Part shown: positions 56,683 to 64,000 of the stretch, one piece after another
How the letters are laid out: every line of letters begins with the position of its first letter
Position numbering within the stretch: the stretch's first letter is position 1
Source: Tamlana sp. 2_MG-2023
GTDB lineage: Bacteria > Bacteroidota > Bacteroidia > Flavobacteriales > Flavobacteriaceae
Assembly (NCBI RefSeq): GCF_030548465.1
Contig: NZ_JAUOSF010000008.1
Coordinates: forward strand, 62,001 to 126,000
DNA length: 64,000 nucleotides
Direction of reading: 5' to 3'
Made by a program: the position numbers and the translations under genes
The notes under the pieces: model-generated
What the model saw: the letters and a program-made list of their open reading frames with translations, nothing else
Database searches by the model: none
Told to the model about the DNA's origin: nothing

Positions 56683-57405
56683 TTATGGATTTGTAGACCA
56701 CAAAGCGGCACTTTTCAGCATAGCCCGTCTAGGTAGGTTTAAACCGGCTACAATTAATTCGGCGAAATCATCGGGCTGCAAAACAGAATCTTCCGAACCT
56801 TTTGTGGCAATACCCGCTTCAATAGACATATCAGATTCTATGGTGCTTGGCGTTAAAGTAACCACTCTAATATTGTTTTTTCGAACTTCTTTCATCAAAG
56901 CTTCCGACATGCCGATAACGGCGAATTTAGATGCCGAATATGCCGATGTTGTTGCATTACCCGTTAGACCAGCCGTTGAGGACACATTAATAATATCGCC
57001 TTCATTTTTAGCAATTAAATGCGGTAAAACTTCCTTAGTAACATAATACATTCCCATCAGGTTGGTTTGGATAATTTGCGTCCATTGTTCCACAGGCATA
57101 TCCATAAATGAACCAAAGCTCCCAATCCCTGCATTATTTACTAAAATATCCACGCCGCCTAGGCTGTCTATAATAGTTTTAATATTTGATTTTACCTCCT
57201 CGTAATTTCCAACATCAAAGACGGCATATATAGCTTTAACACCAAAAGTTTCTAACTCGGAAACGGTTGCTTTTAAAACCGATTCTTTTCTCCCTGTAAT
57301 AGCGACATCCACTCCTGCCTTAGCAAAAGCAAAAGCTGTTGCCTTACCTAAACCGCGACTGCCGCCTGTAATTATTGCTTTTTTATTTTTTAAACTGCTC
57401 ATCAT
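56683..57405 (-). CDS. Short-chain dehydrogenase/reductase (FabG-like)
   Basis: 240 residues, classical SDR: NAD(P)-binding TGGSRGLGKA (13-22), NNAG (90-93), catalytic S143, Y156 and K160 in YSASK. The fold is that of 3-oxoacyl-ACP reductase-like enzymes, but the SDR family is too broad to give the substrate. It is last in a minus-strand run with the propeller-Dabb fusion (18 bases upstream). It could equally act on a sugar alcohol or other small alcohol. Confidence 0.88.
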   Translation of the reverse strand: MMSSLKNKKAIITGGSRGLGKATAFAFAKAGVDVAITGRKESVLKATVSELETFGVKAIYAVFDVGNYEEVKSNIKTIIDSLGGVDILVNNAGIGSFGSFMDMPVEQWTQIIQTNLMGMYYVTKEVLPHLIAKNEGDIINVSSTAGLTGNATTSAYSASKFAVIGMSEALMKEVRKNNIRVVTLTPSTIESDMSIEAGIATKGSEDSVLQPDDFAELIVAGLNLPRRAMLKSAALWSTNP

Positions 57406-57423
57406 GCTTTGTTTTTATCTTGT

Positions 57424-58950
57424 TTATTCAGCTGTCCAATAATCCATAACAACAGCATCTGCAAATAAGGGGCCATAGGTATTCACCAAAGCAAGATGCG
57501 CTTTATGAAATAAATATTGCTCGCGCGCATGTTCATCTTTAAAGGTTATTACAAACGAATGGGTTAATCCTTTGTCGTGTTTTTCGGTACTATCATTTTC
57601 TCCCCATTCTAAATGTGCAATGGCTGGTATTTCATTTTTAAGGTTTACAAAGGCTTGAACTGCTTCCTCAACTTGCGCTTCGCTGGCTTCGTCTTTGTAT
57701 TTTAAATGGACCACATGCTTTATCACCTTATTCCCTCTATCTATTTTCGGTGCAATTTTGTAGGTGACTACTTTCCCAAAATCAAATCGATTAGACCCTG
57801 CAATTAAAAACTGCTCGTCTCCAATTTGATGTGATCGCAATCCGTAATAAATGGAAAAACCAGTTTCTAAATAGTTTATCGGACTTAAAACACCATCTTC
57901 GTTTAGTTTACAAAGTTGTATACTGGCATCATCTCTAGTACCTACTGCAAAAATGGCTTCTGTTCCGTTGGTAGAAACCAATTCAATGCGCGTTTGCCCT
58001 TGAAGTTTGGTGTTTTCATCATCTTTTAAAACATAATGCGGCACCAAAGCACCTTTGTTATTGATTTTAAAAACCGAAACCGCATCACCGTGATACACAA
58101 AATCGGTATTTTTTATAAATCCGTTTCTTTCGTAGTATTTATGATGTCTGTGCCCCACAACAACGTAGTGATTATTACCTAAAGTAACACCTGTAACAGG
58201 ATAAGCGCCTGTTAAATATCTATCGGTGGTATTGTCGCTAATATTATTTACATTTTTGAATGTACCATCGTTATTCACCCTAAAACTACTCACCCCGTTA
58301 TCCTGAAAACCACTGGTGTACAAATAGGTTTTTCCTTTTATTTTATGAACAAACATGCCTATAATACCATCGGTATGGATCTTATCGTCGTCTTGCATAG
58401 ACTGCACGTGGGTTAGACTACCATCCTTATTAATTTTAAAAGCACTTAGTCCTGGTGTTTCCAATTCTAAACCACCTGCAAAAAGGTAAGATGCATTTTT
58501 CATATGCACCACCTGAAGCGTAATACCAACCGCTAAATGTGTGTCTTCGGTATCTTCAATTTGTGCAACACGTTCTAAAGAGCCACTATCTAGAATTTTA
58601 AAAGTCTCCACGACATTACCATGCTTATTGGCTACAAAAAGAAAATCTGTTTCGCCAATTTTATCGGCAACCATACCGCGTGCGGGCCCTTTTTGTTTGT
58701 AAAGTTCATGGTTACTGATGGGTATAAGTGTCCCCTCTTTATCCAAACTATAAACATCTACATTGCCTACACCGCCAACATAAACGAAATGCGCCCCACC
58801 CTTTTCATAGCTTGTAACCGAAACGGTGTTTTTTCCTGAGATGTTTTTAAAATCTTGTCTGTAAAGCATCAAATTTTCAGAAACCTGTGCCACAGAAATT
58901 TCAGCTAAAAAAAGTAATGCCAGAAATATGCCTTTGCTAATCGTTTTCAT
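57424..58950 (-). CDS. Secreted beta-propeller fused to a Dabb stress-responsive domain
   Basis: 508 residues, signal peptide (AEISVAQ). Residues about 25-395 form a beta-propeller of the lactonase/WD-like type with repeats such as GVGNVDVYSLDKEGTLIPIS and ASYLFAGGLELETPGLSAF. The last 100 residues (KHVVHLKYKDEASEAQVEEA to DAVVMDYWTAE) match the dimeric alpha-beta barrel (Dabb) domain, normally a stand-alone cytosolic protein. The fusion with an export signal is unusual. It is followed by the SDR gene and preceded by the GlcG-like gene, probably one operon. No substrate can be inferred. Confidence 0.8.
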   Translation of the reverse strand: MKTISKGIFLALLFLAEISVAQVSENLMLYRQDFKNISGKNTVSVTSYEKGGAHFVYVGGVGNVDVYSLDKEGTLIPISNHELYKQKGPARGMVADKIGETDFLFVANKHGNVVETFKILDSGSLERVAQIEDTEDTHLAVGITLQVVHMKNASYLFAGGLELETPGLSAFKINKDGSLTHVQSMQDDDKIHTDGIIGMFVHKIKGKTYLYTSGFQDNGVSSFRVNNDGTFKNVNNISDNTTDRYLTGAYPVTGVTLGNNHYVVVGHRHHKYYERNGFIKNTDFVYHGDAVSVFKINNKGALVPHYVLKDDENTKLQGQTRIELVSTNGTEAIFAVGTRDDASIQLCKLNEDGVLSPINYLETGFSIYYGLRSHQIGDEQFLIAGSNRFDFGKVVTYKIAPKIDRGNKVIKHVVHLKYKDEASEAQVEEAVQAFVNLKNEIPAIAHLEWGENDSTEKHDKGLTHSFVITFKDEHAREQYLFHKAHLALVNTYGPLFADAVVMDYWTAE

Positions 58951-58989
58951 AATTTTAATCTATCTTATTAGTTGTTTAAAATGTGTTGA

Positions 58990-59478
58990 TTATTCTAAAA
59001 TTGCAGTTGCTCCCGCTTTGGCAATAGCTCTATCTTGATCGATAGTTCCGCCACTAACTCCTATGGCTCCAATAATTTTATTGTTTTTATCTTTTATAGG
59101 AATACCTCCCGGGAACGTCATTAATCCTCCATTAGAATGTTCAATATTGTAAATAATGCCTCCAGGCTGTGTCCATTCTCCTAATTTCCCTGTATCTATA
59201 TTAAAATAACGTGCGGTTTTAGCCTTTTTGATGGCGACATCAATACTGCCTAAAAAAGATTCATCCATTCGGATAAAAGCTTTAAGGTTAGCACCAGCAT
59301 CCACCACGGCAATATTGACTAACACATGATCTTTTTCTGCCTTTTTCTTTGCTACCAAAAGCGCTTTAAAAGCTTCATCGTGGGAGATATCGTTGCTTAT
59401 TTGAGCATTTACTGTGTTTGAAGATAGTACTAGTGTTAAACTAAGAACACTAATTCGGAATAGCTTAATGACATTCAT
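58990..59478 (-). CDS. Secreted GlcG/HbpS-family protein
   Basis: 162 residues, signal peptide (SNTVNAQ). Single GlcG/HbpS domain: VNIAVVDAGANLKAFIRMD, SIDVAIKKAKTARYF, GGLMTFPGGIPIKDKNNKI and GAIGVSGGTIDQDRAIAKAG. Family members bind heme or cobalamin-like ligands or sense small molecules; the function is often unclear. Exported, so it acts in the periplasm. It lies 39 bases before the propeller-Dabb gene and after the Crp/Fnr gene, with a promoter-sized gap between. Confidence 0.85.
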   Translation of the reverse strand: MNVIKLFRISVLSLTLVLSSNTVNAQISNDISHDEAFKALLVAKKKAEKDHVLVNIAVVDAGANLKAFIRMDESFLGSIDVAIKKAKTARYFNIDTGKLGEWTQPGGIIYNIEHSNGGLMTFPGGIPIKDKNNKIIGAIGVSGGTIDQDRAIAKAGATAILE

Positions 59479-59562
59479 CTTTTGGTTTTTAAATTTGTAA
59501 CCCTACAAAAATCAAAAACGAGTTAGACAAAATAGTTGAACTTGTTCAACTTCCTAAAAAAA

Positions 59563-60135
59563 TCACCCTTGTTTTTTTATTTTACTTAAAAATTCATGGG
59601 TTATTCCTAAGTAACTTGCGATTTGCTTATCTGTAAGTTTACACACGATATTAGGATAAGTTGTTACAAAATGCACATAACGTTCTTTAGCCGTAAGGGT
59701 ATTGTTTCTAATTAAACGCCGTTGCCAAGCGACTAAGGCTTTTTGCGACATGATTCGGAATAGTTTTTCTATAATAGGAAGCGATTCATAAAGCTTTAAT
59801 TTATCTTCTCGACGAATTAAAAGCACCTCACTATCCTCTAAAGCTTGAATATTTAAATTGGATGGCGTTTGATTCAAAAAACTATCAATGTCCATTAACC
59901 ACCAATTTTGAGCTGCAAAATACAAGTTGTTTTCATTTCCTTTTTTATCGATGGTAAACACTCTAAAACAACCAGAAACTACAAAGCCTTCATACTTATA
60001 AATACGTCCTTGAGACAGTAAAAACTCCTTCTTTTTAATGGTTTTGGACGTAAATGCGTTACAGAAATTTTCTAAATCTGAATGGGATATTTCTATGGTT
60101 TGGTTAACCTGATTTTTTAGTAATTGGTAAGACAT
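59563..60135 (-). CDS. Crp/Fnr-family transcriptional regulator
   Basis: 190 residues. An N-terminal cyclic-nucleotide-binding-type beta-roll (about 20-125; FVVSGCFRVFTIDKKGNENN, ALEDSEVLLIRREDKL) is followed by a C-terminal winged helix (KERYVHF, LTDKQIASYLGITHEFLSKI). No FNR-type cysteine cluster is seen, so it is unlikely to be an iron-sulfur oxygen sensor. Similar short Bacteroidota proteins regulate nearby genes. It may control the adjacent GlcG/propeller/SDR genes, but this is inferred from position only. Confidence 0.88.
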   Translation of the reverse strand: MSYQLLKNQVNQTIEISHSDLENFCNAFTSKTIKKKEFLLSQGRIYKYEGFVVSGCFRVFTIDKKGNENNLYFAAQNWWLMDIDSFLNQTPSNLNIQALEDSEVLLIRREDKLKLYESLPIIEKLFRIMSQKALVAWQRRLIRNNTLTAKERYVHFVTTYPNIVCKLTDKQIASYLGITHEFLSKIKKQG

Positions 60136-60199
60136 AATTTAAATATAATCAAAACAATTGTAAAGCTATATTTTTTTTCACATGTCAAGAGCTAGACCT

Positions 60200-61369
60200 C
60201 TAAATATCACCACCAACAGGAAGTTTACTTGGGACTTCTTTAGGAATGGTTTTATCGAAACTATCGTCATTCAAACTATTGAAAAAAGAAATAATAGGTT
60301 TCATATCCATAACTTTTATGTCTACTTCTTTTAAAAGCGGATCTAACTTTGCCTTATCAACCTGATCGTTTTTAGAAAGCCCGGAAGATAAATCTTTATA
60401 AAATTGAAGCACGTCTTCTAAATCTTTAAAAGTACCATTATGCATATAAGGTGCTGTACTACTAAGGTTCCTTAAACTAGGCGTTCGAAATCCGAAGTTT
60501 TTTTCGAAGCCATCGTCCACATACCCTAGTTTTTCATTTTCTGGAACTCCTAAAACATGAATTTTATAATCGGAAAACATAGGGCCTGAATGGCAGTTGG
60601 TGCATTTTGCCTTTTTAAACAGTTGAAAACCTGTTTTTTCAGACAAAGACAAAGCGGTAGAATCGCCAGCCATATATTGATCAAATCTGGAATTATTGCT
60701 GACCAAACTGCGTTCAAAAGCGGCGATGGCTTTGGCTAAGTTTGTACTGGTAATGGCTTCTGAAGTTTCAAAAACTTTTTCAAAATGCCCTACATATTCG
60801 GGTATGTTTTGCAAGCGCTTTACAATGGTATCTAAAATAATGGCTTCTGAAAAATCGTGCCCACGCATCTCTTCAAATGTTTTAATAGGAAGCAAAGCTT
60901 GCTCTTCTAGACTTTGAGCGCGTAAATCCCAAAACATAGGTGCTTTCTCCGGATGGTAGGCTCCAGAGATTTCTATACCATTAAAAGCAGCGTTTAAAAT
61001 ACTCTGTGAATTTCGTTTTACAAAAGGAATATCATTATCGGTTTTGAATCGCCTTTTTGAGCTCAATCCTACGCCATTAACGCCAATGGAAAGATCTATT
61101 AATTCGGCATAGCCAAACTCAGGATGATGGCAGGTGGCACAAGCTACATCTTTATTTCCTGAAAGAATAGGATCATAAAACAACAATTTCCCTAAAGCCA
61201 CTTTTTCGGGCGTGGTGGGGTTATCTTTAGGTGAAATCACCTTTTTCGGTAAGGGAATATAAACAGTATTATCTACTAAAATACCGCCTTTGCTCTTTTG
61301 GCACCGCAGGAAGCCAAGTGCCAAAAGAACACTAATAAAAAACGTATATACTAGATTAGATTTTCGCAA
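60200..61369 (-). CDS. Di-heme cytochrome c peroxidase / MauG-like protein
   Basis: 389 residues, lipoprotein-like signal (LALGFLRC, Cys23). Two c-type heme sites, CATCH (77-81) and CTNCH (256-260), and the conserved FGYAELIDLSIGVNGVG and FGFRTPSLRNLSSTAPYMHNGTF segments of the CCP/MauG family. These periplasmic enzymes reduce hydrogen peroxide or oxidise protein side chains or organics using electrons from small cytochromes. It is last in a run with a cytochrome-c/leucine-rich-repeat membrane protein and a beta-propeller, so it probably works in the same pathway. Confidence 0.92.
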   Translation of the reverse strand: MRKSNLVYTFFISVLLALGFLRCQKSKGGILVDNTVYIPLPKKVISPKDNPTTPEKVALGKLLFYDPILSGNKDVACATCHHPEFGYAELIDLSIGVNGVGLSSKRRFKTDNDIPFVKRNSQSILNAAFNGIEISGAYHPEKAPMFWDLRAQSLEEQALLPIKTFEEMRGHDFSEAIILDTIVKRLQNIPEYVGHFEKVFETSEAITSTNLAKAIAAFERSLVSNNSRFDQYMAGDSTALSLSEKTGFQLFKKAKCTNCHSGPMFSDYKIHVLGVPENEKLGYVDDGFEKNFGFRTPSLRNLSSTAPYMHNGTFKDLEDVLQFYKDLSSGLSKNDQVDKAKLDPLLKEVDIKVMDMKPIISFFNSLNDDSFDKTIPKEVPSKLPVGGDI

Positions 61370-61392
61370 AATAATTTATAGCATCTCTGGTG

Positions 61393-62787
61393 TTAAATAC
61401 CAAAAACAACATGTAAATTTTGTTTGGTTTCTTCATCTAAAGCAGCCATATCTTCTGGTTTTAATGCTGTTTTCCAAACATAAACGTTTTTAAGATTTTT
61501 CATTTTACTTAAATACGCTAAACTTGCTTTTGTAATTTTCGTACTATAAAGGTTAATACTTTTTATACTTTGGTTGTTTTCTAATTTAGAAATACCAGCA
61601 TCTGTAATGGCATTATTGTTTAGATTTAACTTCTGTAAGTTTTTAAACTGACTAACCGTTTGTAACTGAGCATCGGTAATTTGGTTATCTTCGAGGTTGA
61701 GCCAAATTACATTGTCTTTTATTTTTAAAAGTTTTTCGAGTTTTTCATCCATAGTTTTTGGATTGCTTTCGGTTACTGTTTTTGCTGGTAACACAACTTC
61801 ATAAAGATTAGAATCGAATGCCAATTCCGAAACTCTAAAACCTTCAGAAATTAAATCTTTTATTAGATTTTCATCCACTTTACTAACCGTTGGCATAGCG
61901 CCACCAGTTGCATGTTCTTCCGCAGAAAGCCCTAAATACGCCGCAGCAAAACCTAAAACATTTTCAGGCGTTTCTACGGTTCCTATAGTCGTTTTAAAGC
62001 CAGCTTGACTGCTATCAATCCAATAGCTAATAATAGCAATTTCTTCTTCTGTTAAAGCTGTTTTTCCTTCAGGAGGCATAAAATCATCATGGTGCGGCTG
62101 GAGTAAAACACGTTTTATCATTTCAGATTTCAAAGCACTTCCGGGCACTAATACTTGCCCTGATTTTCCTCCTTGGAAAATGGCAAGTGAATCGGCTAAA
62201 GACAAGCCACCTTTCTTCTTACTTTCGTTATGACAACTCGTACATTTACTCTCTAAAATAGGCTGAACCAAATGCCCATAAATTTGCGCATCTTCTATTT
62301 TGGTTACAGCGACTAATTCCTTTTTTTCTGTTTGACCAAAGGGTGCATATTTAGTTAAATAATCACTTCCATGAGTAAGATTACCACCATAATGCCCCGT
62401 AACACTAACTAAAATTACAATTAACGTTAAAGCGGAAATATTTGCTTTTACCTTGTGGCTTTTTGAAATTTTAAGAATGTCTGTACGCACCAACCAAGCC
62501 AGCAAAACAAGAAAAGTGGTAAAAACTCCAAACCAAAAATGGCTGTCCAACATGGCTGCATCGTAATCCCCGCTTAGAGACAGCATATACCCTAAAACGC
62601 AGGCTATTAAGGCTGATAAAAAACCTAGTAAAAGTGCAAAAGGCACGGCAGTGTTTAAGCTTTCAAATTTCTCTTTTCGCGCTACTATTTCGAGTAAAAA
62701 GGCGAACATTAAAATACCAATAGGAAGATGCACCACTAAAGGATGAAAACGTCCTAAAAACAGAATAAAATCTGATGTTTCGTTCAT
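61393..62787 (-). CDS. DUF2231 membrane protein fused to cytochrome c and leucine-rich repeats
   Basis: 464 residues. N-terminal half with four hydrophobic segments (about 17-35, 48-70, 84-100, 118-132), DUF2231-like (FHPLVVHLPIGILMFAFLLE). Then a cytochrome c of the planctomycete-type with CTSCH at 182-186 and LPPEGK-type FMPPEGKTALTEEEIAIISYW. A C-terminal set of leucine-rich repeats (about 360-450; LQKLNLNNNAITDAGISKLE) follows. It would pass electrons at the inner membrane. The gene is 23 bases before the di-heme peroxidase gene, consistent with a shared electron path. Confidence 0.85.
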   Translation of the reverse strand: MNETSDFILFLGRFHPLVVHLPIGILMFAFLLEIVARKEKFESLNTAVPFALLLGFLSALIACVLGYMLSLSGDYDAAMLDSHFWFGVFTTFLVLLAWLVRTDILKISKSHKVKANISALTLIVILVSVTGHYGGNLTHGSDYLTKYAPFGQTEKKELVAVTKIEDAQIYGHLVQPILESKCTSCHNESKKKGGLSLADSLAIFQGGKSGQVLVPGSALKSEMIKRVLLQPHHDDFMPPEGKTALTEEEIAIISYWIDSSQAGFKTTIGTVETPENVLGFAAAYLGLSAEEHATGGAMPTVSKVDENLIKDLISEGFRVSELAFDSNLYEVVLPAKTVTESNPKTMDEKLEKLLKIKDNVIWLNLEDNQITDAQLQTVSQFKNLQKLNLNNNAITDAGISKLENNQSIKSINLYSTKITKASLAYLSKMKNLKNVYVWKTALKPEDMAALDEETKQNLHVVFGI

Positions 62788-62803
62788 AATTATATCTTAA
62801 TTT

Positions 62804-63910
62804 TTATACCCGTTCTAGTTTAAGTGGCGCTGTTTTGTTGGCGTTCCACTGGCATATATATAAATTTTTGTCTTCGTCTACACACACATCATGGCCGTGT
62901 AAAATGGGTTTGTTTTCCAATTGGTAAGACTTTTGAAGGGTTCCGTTTTTATATTCTGGAGCCGTTCCTCCTGGATTTGACACCACTGTATCACCTTCCA
63001 AAATGGTAACAAAACCAGTATGCTCTTTCCATGTTGTTTTTCCAACTTTAGGTTGTGACCAACAAACACCTGCGTAGAGGTTATTATCGTCAAAAACTGG
63101 GCGGCAAACTTGCATATTGGGCAAGTGTAAGGTTTTAACATATTTTCCATCTAGTGTAAACCATTTAAAAGATTGCTCGTTTCTAGACGTGCACACCACT
63201 AAAGGATTATTTTTATCTCTGTAATCTATCGCAACACCATGGGCATTACTTAAATTATAGTTGGTATCTACATTATCTTTTCCGCCCCAGTGTCTTATAT
63301 ATTCCCCTTTTTCATTGTACTGAATGATATAATCCATACCATAACCATCGGCCACATAAATATCGCCATTAGGACCAACAGCTGTTTCCGTAGGACAAAA
63401 ATGATCGCCTGGCTTGTACACTCCAATGGTTTGTGGGTGGCCAATATCGAATACTACACGACCATCGGTAGTGGTTTTAGAAACACGACCATTATGTTTC
63501 GTCCATTTTCCCAACTTATTTAAGTACCAGCCAGAATCGGTTAACAACAGAAAATCTTCACCGCCTTCCTTGGAAAGACTTAATCCATGTCCGCCAGGAT
63601 ACGCCGTACCCCAATAATCCAATAGTTTACCAGATTTATCAAAAATTAGTATATTATTTTTAGGATGATCGCCCATCATAATCAGTCGGCCTTTACTATC
63701 CATCACCATTTCATGACAGTTAAGGATGGGATTTCGAATGGAGCTTATTTGCGCCCATTCGCGATGGACTTTATATTGGTAGTCACCATGACCAAGAATT
63801 TCATCCTTTGGTGCAGCATTACCTAAAATATTAAAACCAAAAGATGGTGTGGAAGCTATAGCTGCTGTAGCCAAGCCAGTTTTCTTTAAAAAATTTCTTC
63901 TTGTAGACAT
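62804..63910 (-). CDS. Tat-exported six-bladed beta-propeller protein (NHL-like)
   Basis: 368 residues with a Tat-type signal (STRRNFLKKTG, twin arginine, then AAIASTP). NHL-type propeller repeats cover the rest (NPILNCHEMVMDSKGRLIMM, ETAVGPNGDIYVADGYG, IQYNEKGEYIRHWGGKDN, NAHGVAIDYRDKNNPLV). The layout resembles peptidyl-alpha-hydroxyglycine lyase-like and other six-bladed propellers, but no catalytic residues are recognisable. It is between the cytochrome-c protein and the DUF1501-like gene, 16 and 9 bases away, so it is part of one operon. Confidence 0.85.
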   Translation of the reverse strand: MSTRRNFLKKTGLATAAIASTPSFGFNILGNAAPKDEILGHGDYQYKVHREWAQISSIRNPILNCHEMVMDSKGRLIMMGDHPKNNILIFDKSGKLLDYWGTAYPGGHGLSLSKEGGEDFLLLTDSGWYLNKLGKWTKHNGRVSKTTTDGRVVFDIGHPQTIGVYKPGDHFCPTETAVGPNGDIYVADGYGMDYIIQYNEKGEYIRHWGGKDNVDTNYNLSNAHGVAIDYRDKNNPLVVCTSRNEQSFKWFTLDGKYVKTLHLPNMQVCRPVFDDNNLYAGVCWSQPKVGKTTWKEHTGFVTILEGDTVVSNPGGTAPEYKNGTLQKSYQLENKPILHGHDVCVDEDKNLYICQWNANKTAPLKLERV

Positions 63911-63919
63911 GCTGTTTTC

Positions 63920-64000
63920 TTAGGTTAATAAATCTTTTACCACATGACCATGCACATCGGTTAAGCGATAACGGCGTCCTTGGTGTTTAAAGGTTAAACG
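63920..64000 (-). CDS. C-terminal end of a probable DUF1501-family protein
   Basis: Only the last 26 codons and stop are in the window. They read TFKHQGRRYRLTDVHGHVV near the end, which resembles the C-terminal tail of DUF1501 (sulfatase-like-fold, Tat-exported) proteins often found with planctomycete-type cytochromes. The stop (63920-63922) lies 9 bases before the propeller gene start. With so little sequence the family is tentative. Confidence 0.45.
   Translation of the reverse strand, partial: RLTFKHQGRRYRLTDVHGHVVKDLLT

Noticed and set aside
1-64000. Insertion sequences, prophage, CRISPR arrays, tRNA or rRNA genes.
   Set aside because: No transposase, integrase, phage gene, repeat-spacer array or cloverleaf was seen on either strand.

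Overview
The window is AT-rich DNA from a marine, alga-degrading member of the Bacteroidota, most likely a Flavobacteriaceae species. The evidence is a SusC-type TonB receptor, a hybrid two-component regulator, type IX secretion C-terminal domains, many lipoprotein signals, almost no Shine-Dalgarno sequences and TAnnTTTG-like promoter boxes. Nearly all of 1-56.6 kb is one large polysaccharide utilization locus (PUL) for a sulfated red-algal galactan of the agar/porphyran type.

Layout: 1-2190 (-) is a SusC-like receptor cut by the window edge. 3024-5516 (-) is a second TonB-dependent outer-membrane receptor. 5620-6420 (-) is a wrecked formylglycine-generating-enzyme-like lipoprotein gene. 6646-14315 (-) is a tight seven-gene sugar-catabolic operon: RspB/LgoD-like dehydrogenase, UxaA, UxaB, lactonase, aldo/keto reductase, FucP-type permease and mutarotase. 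Read together, the enzymes form a complete route from L-galactose to 2-keto-3-deoxy-gluconate. Diverging from it is a giant hybrid sensor (14598-18872, +).

19047-35241 (+) holds a sulfatase remnant, two GH2, one GH16, one GH30, one GH29 and four intact sulfatases. 35417-41524 (-) holds a GH16, a pectate-lyase-fold protein, a PhoD-like phosphoesterase and a second GH29. 41913-48672 (+) holds two sulfatases, a GH28-like protein, a GH16 and a GH117. 48748-51796 (-) holds a GH43-like protein and a seventh sulfatase. 52099-56561 (+) holds a type-IX-secreted beta-helix protein, a fibronectin-III-like lipoprotein and a small type-IX-secreted protein.

How it fits together: GH16 endo-hydrolases cut the galactan, sulfatases strip sulfate, GH2 removes beta-galactose, GH117 removes 3,6-anhydro-L-galactose and GH29 enzymes probably remove alpha-L-galactose. 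The FucP operon then imports and burns L-galactose. GH30, GH28, GH43, the beta-helix proteins and the PhoD-like protein suggest a decorated or hybrid galactan.

56.6-64 kb (-) is a different neighbourhood: a short-chain dehydrogenase, a propeller-Dabb fusion, a GlcG-like protein, a Crp/Fnr regulator, a di-heme peroxidase, a DUF2231/cytochrome c protein with leucine-rich repeats, a Tat-exported beta-propeller and the tail of a probable DUF1501 protein. I saw no tRNA, rRNA, CRISPR array, IS element or prophage. All functions are read by eye from sequence; substrate assignments are inference.
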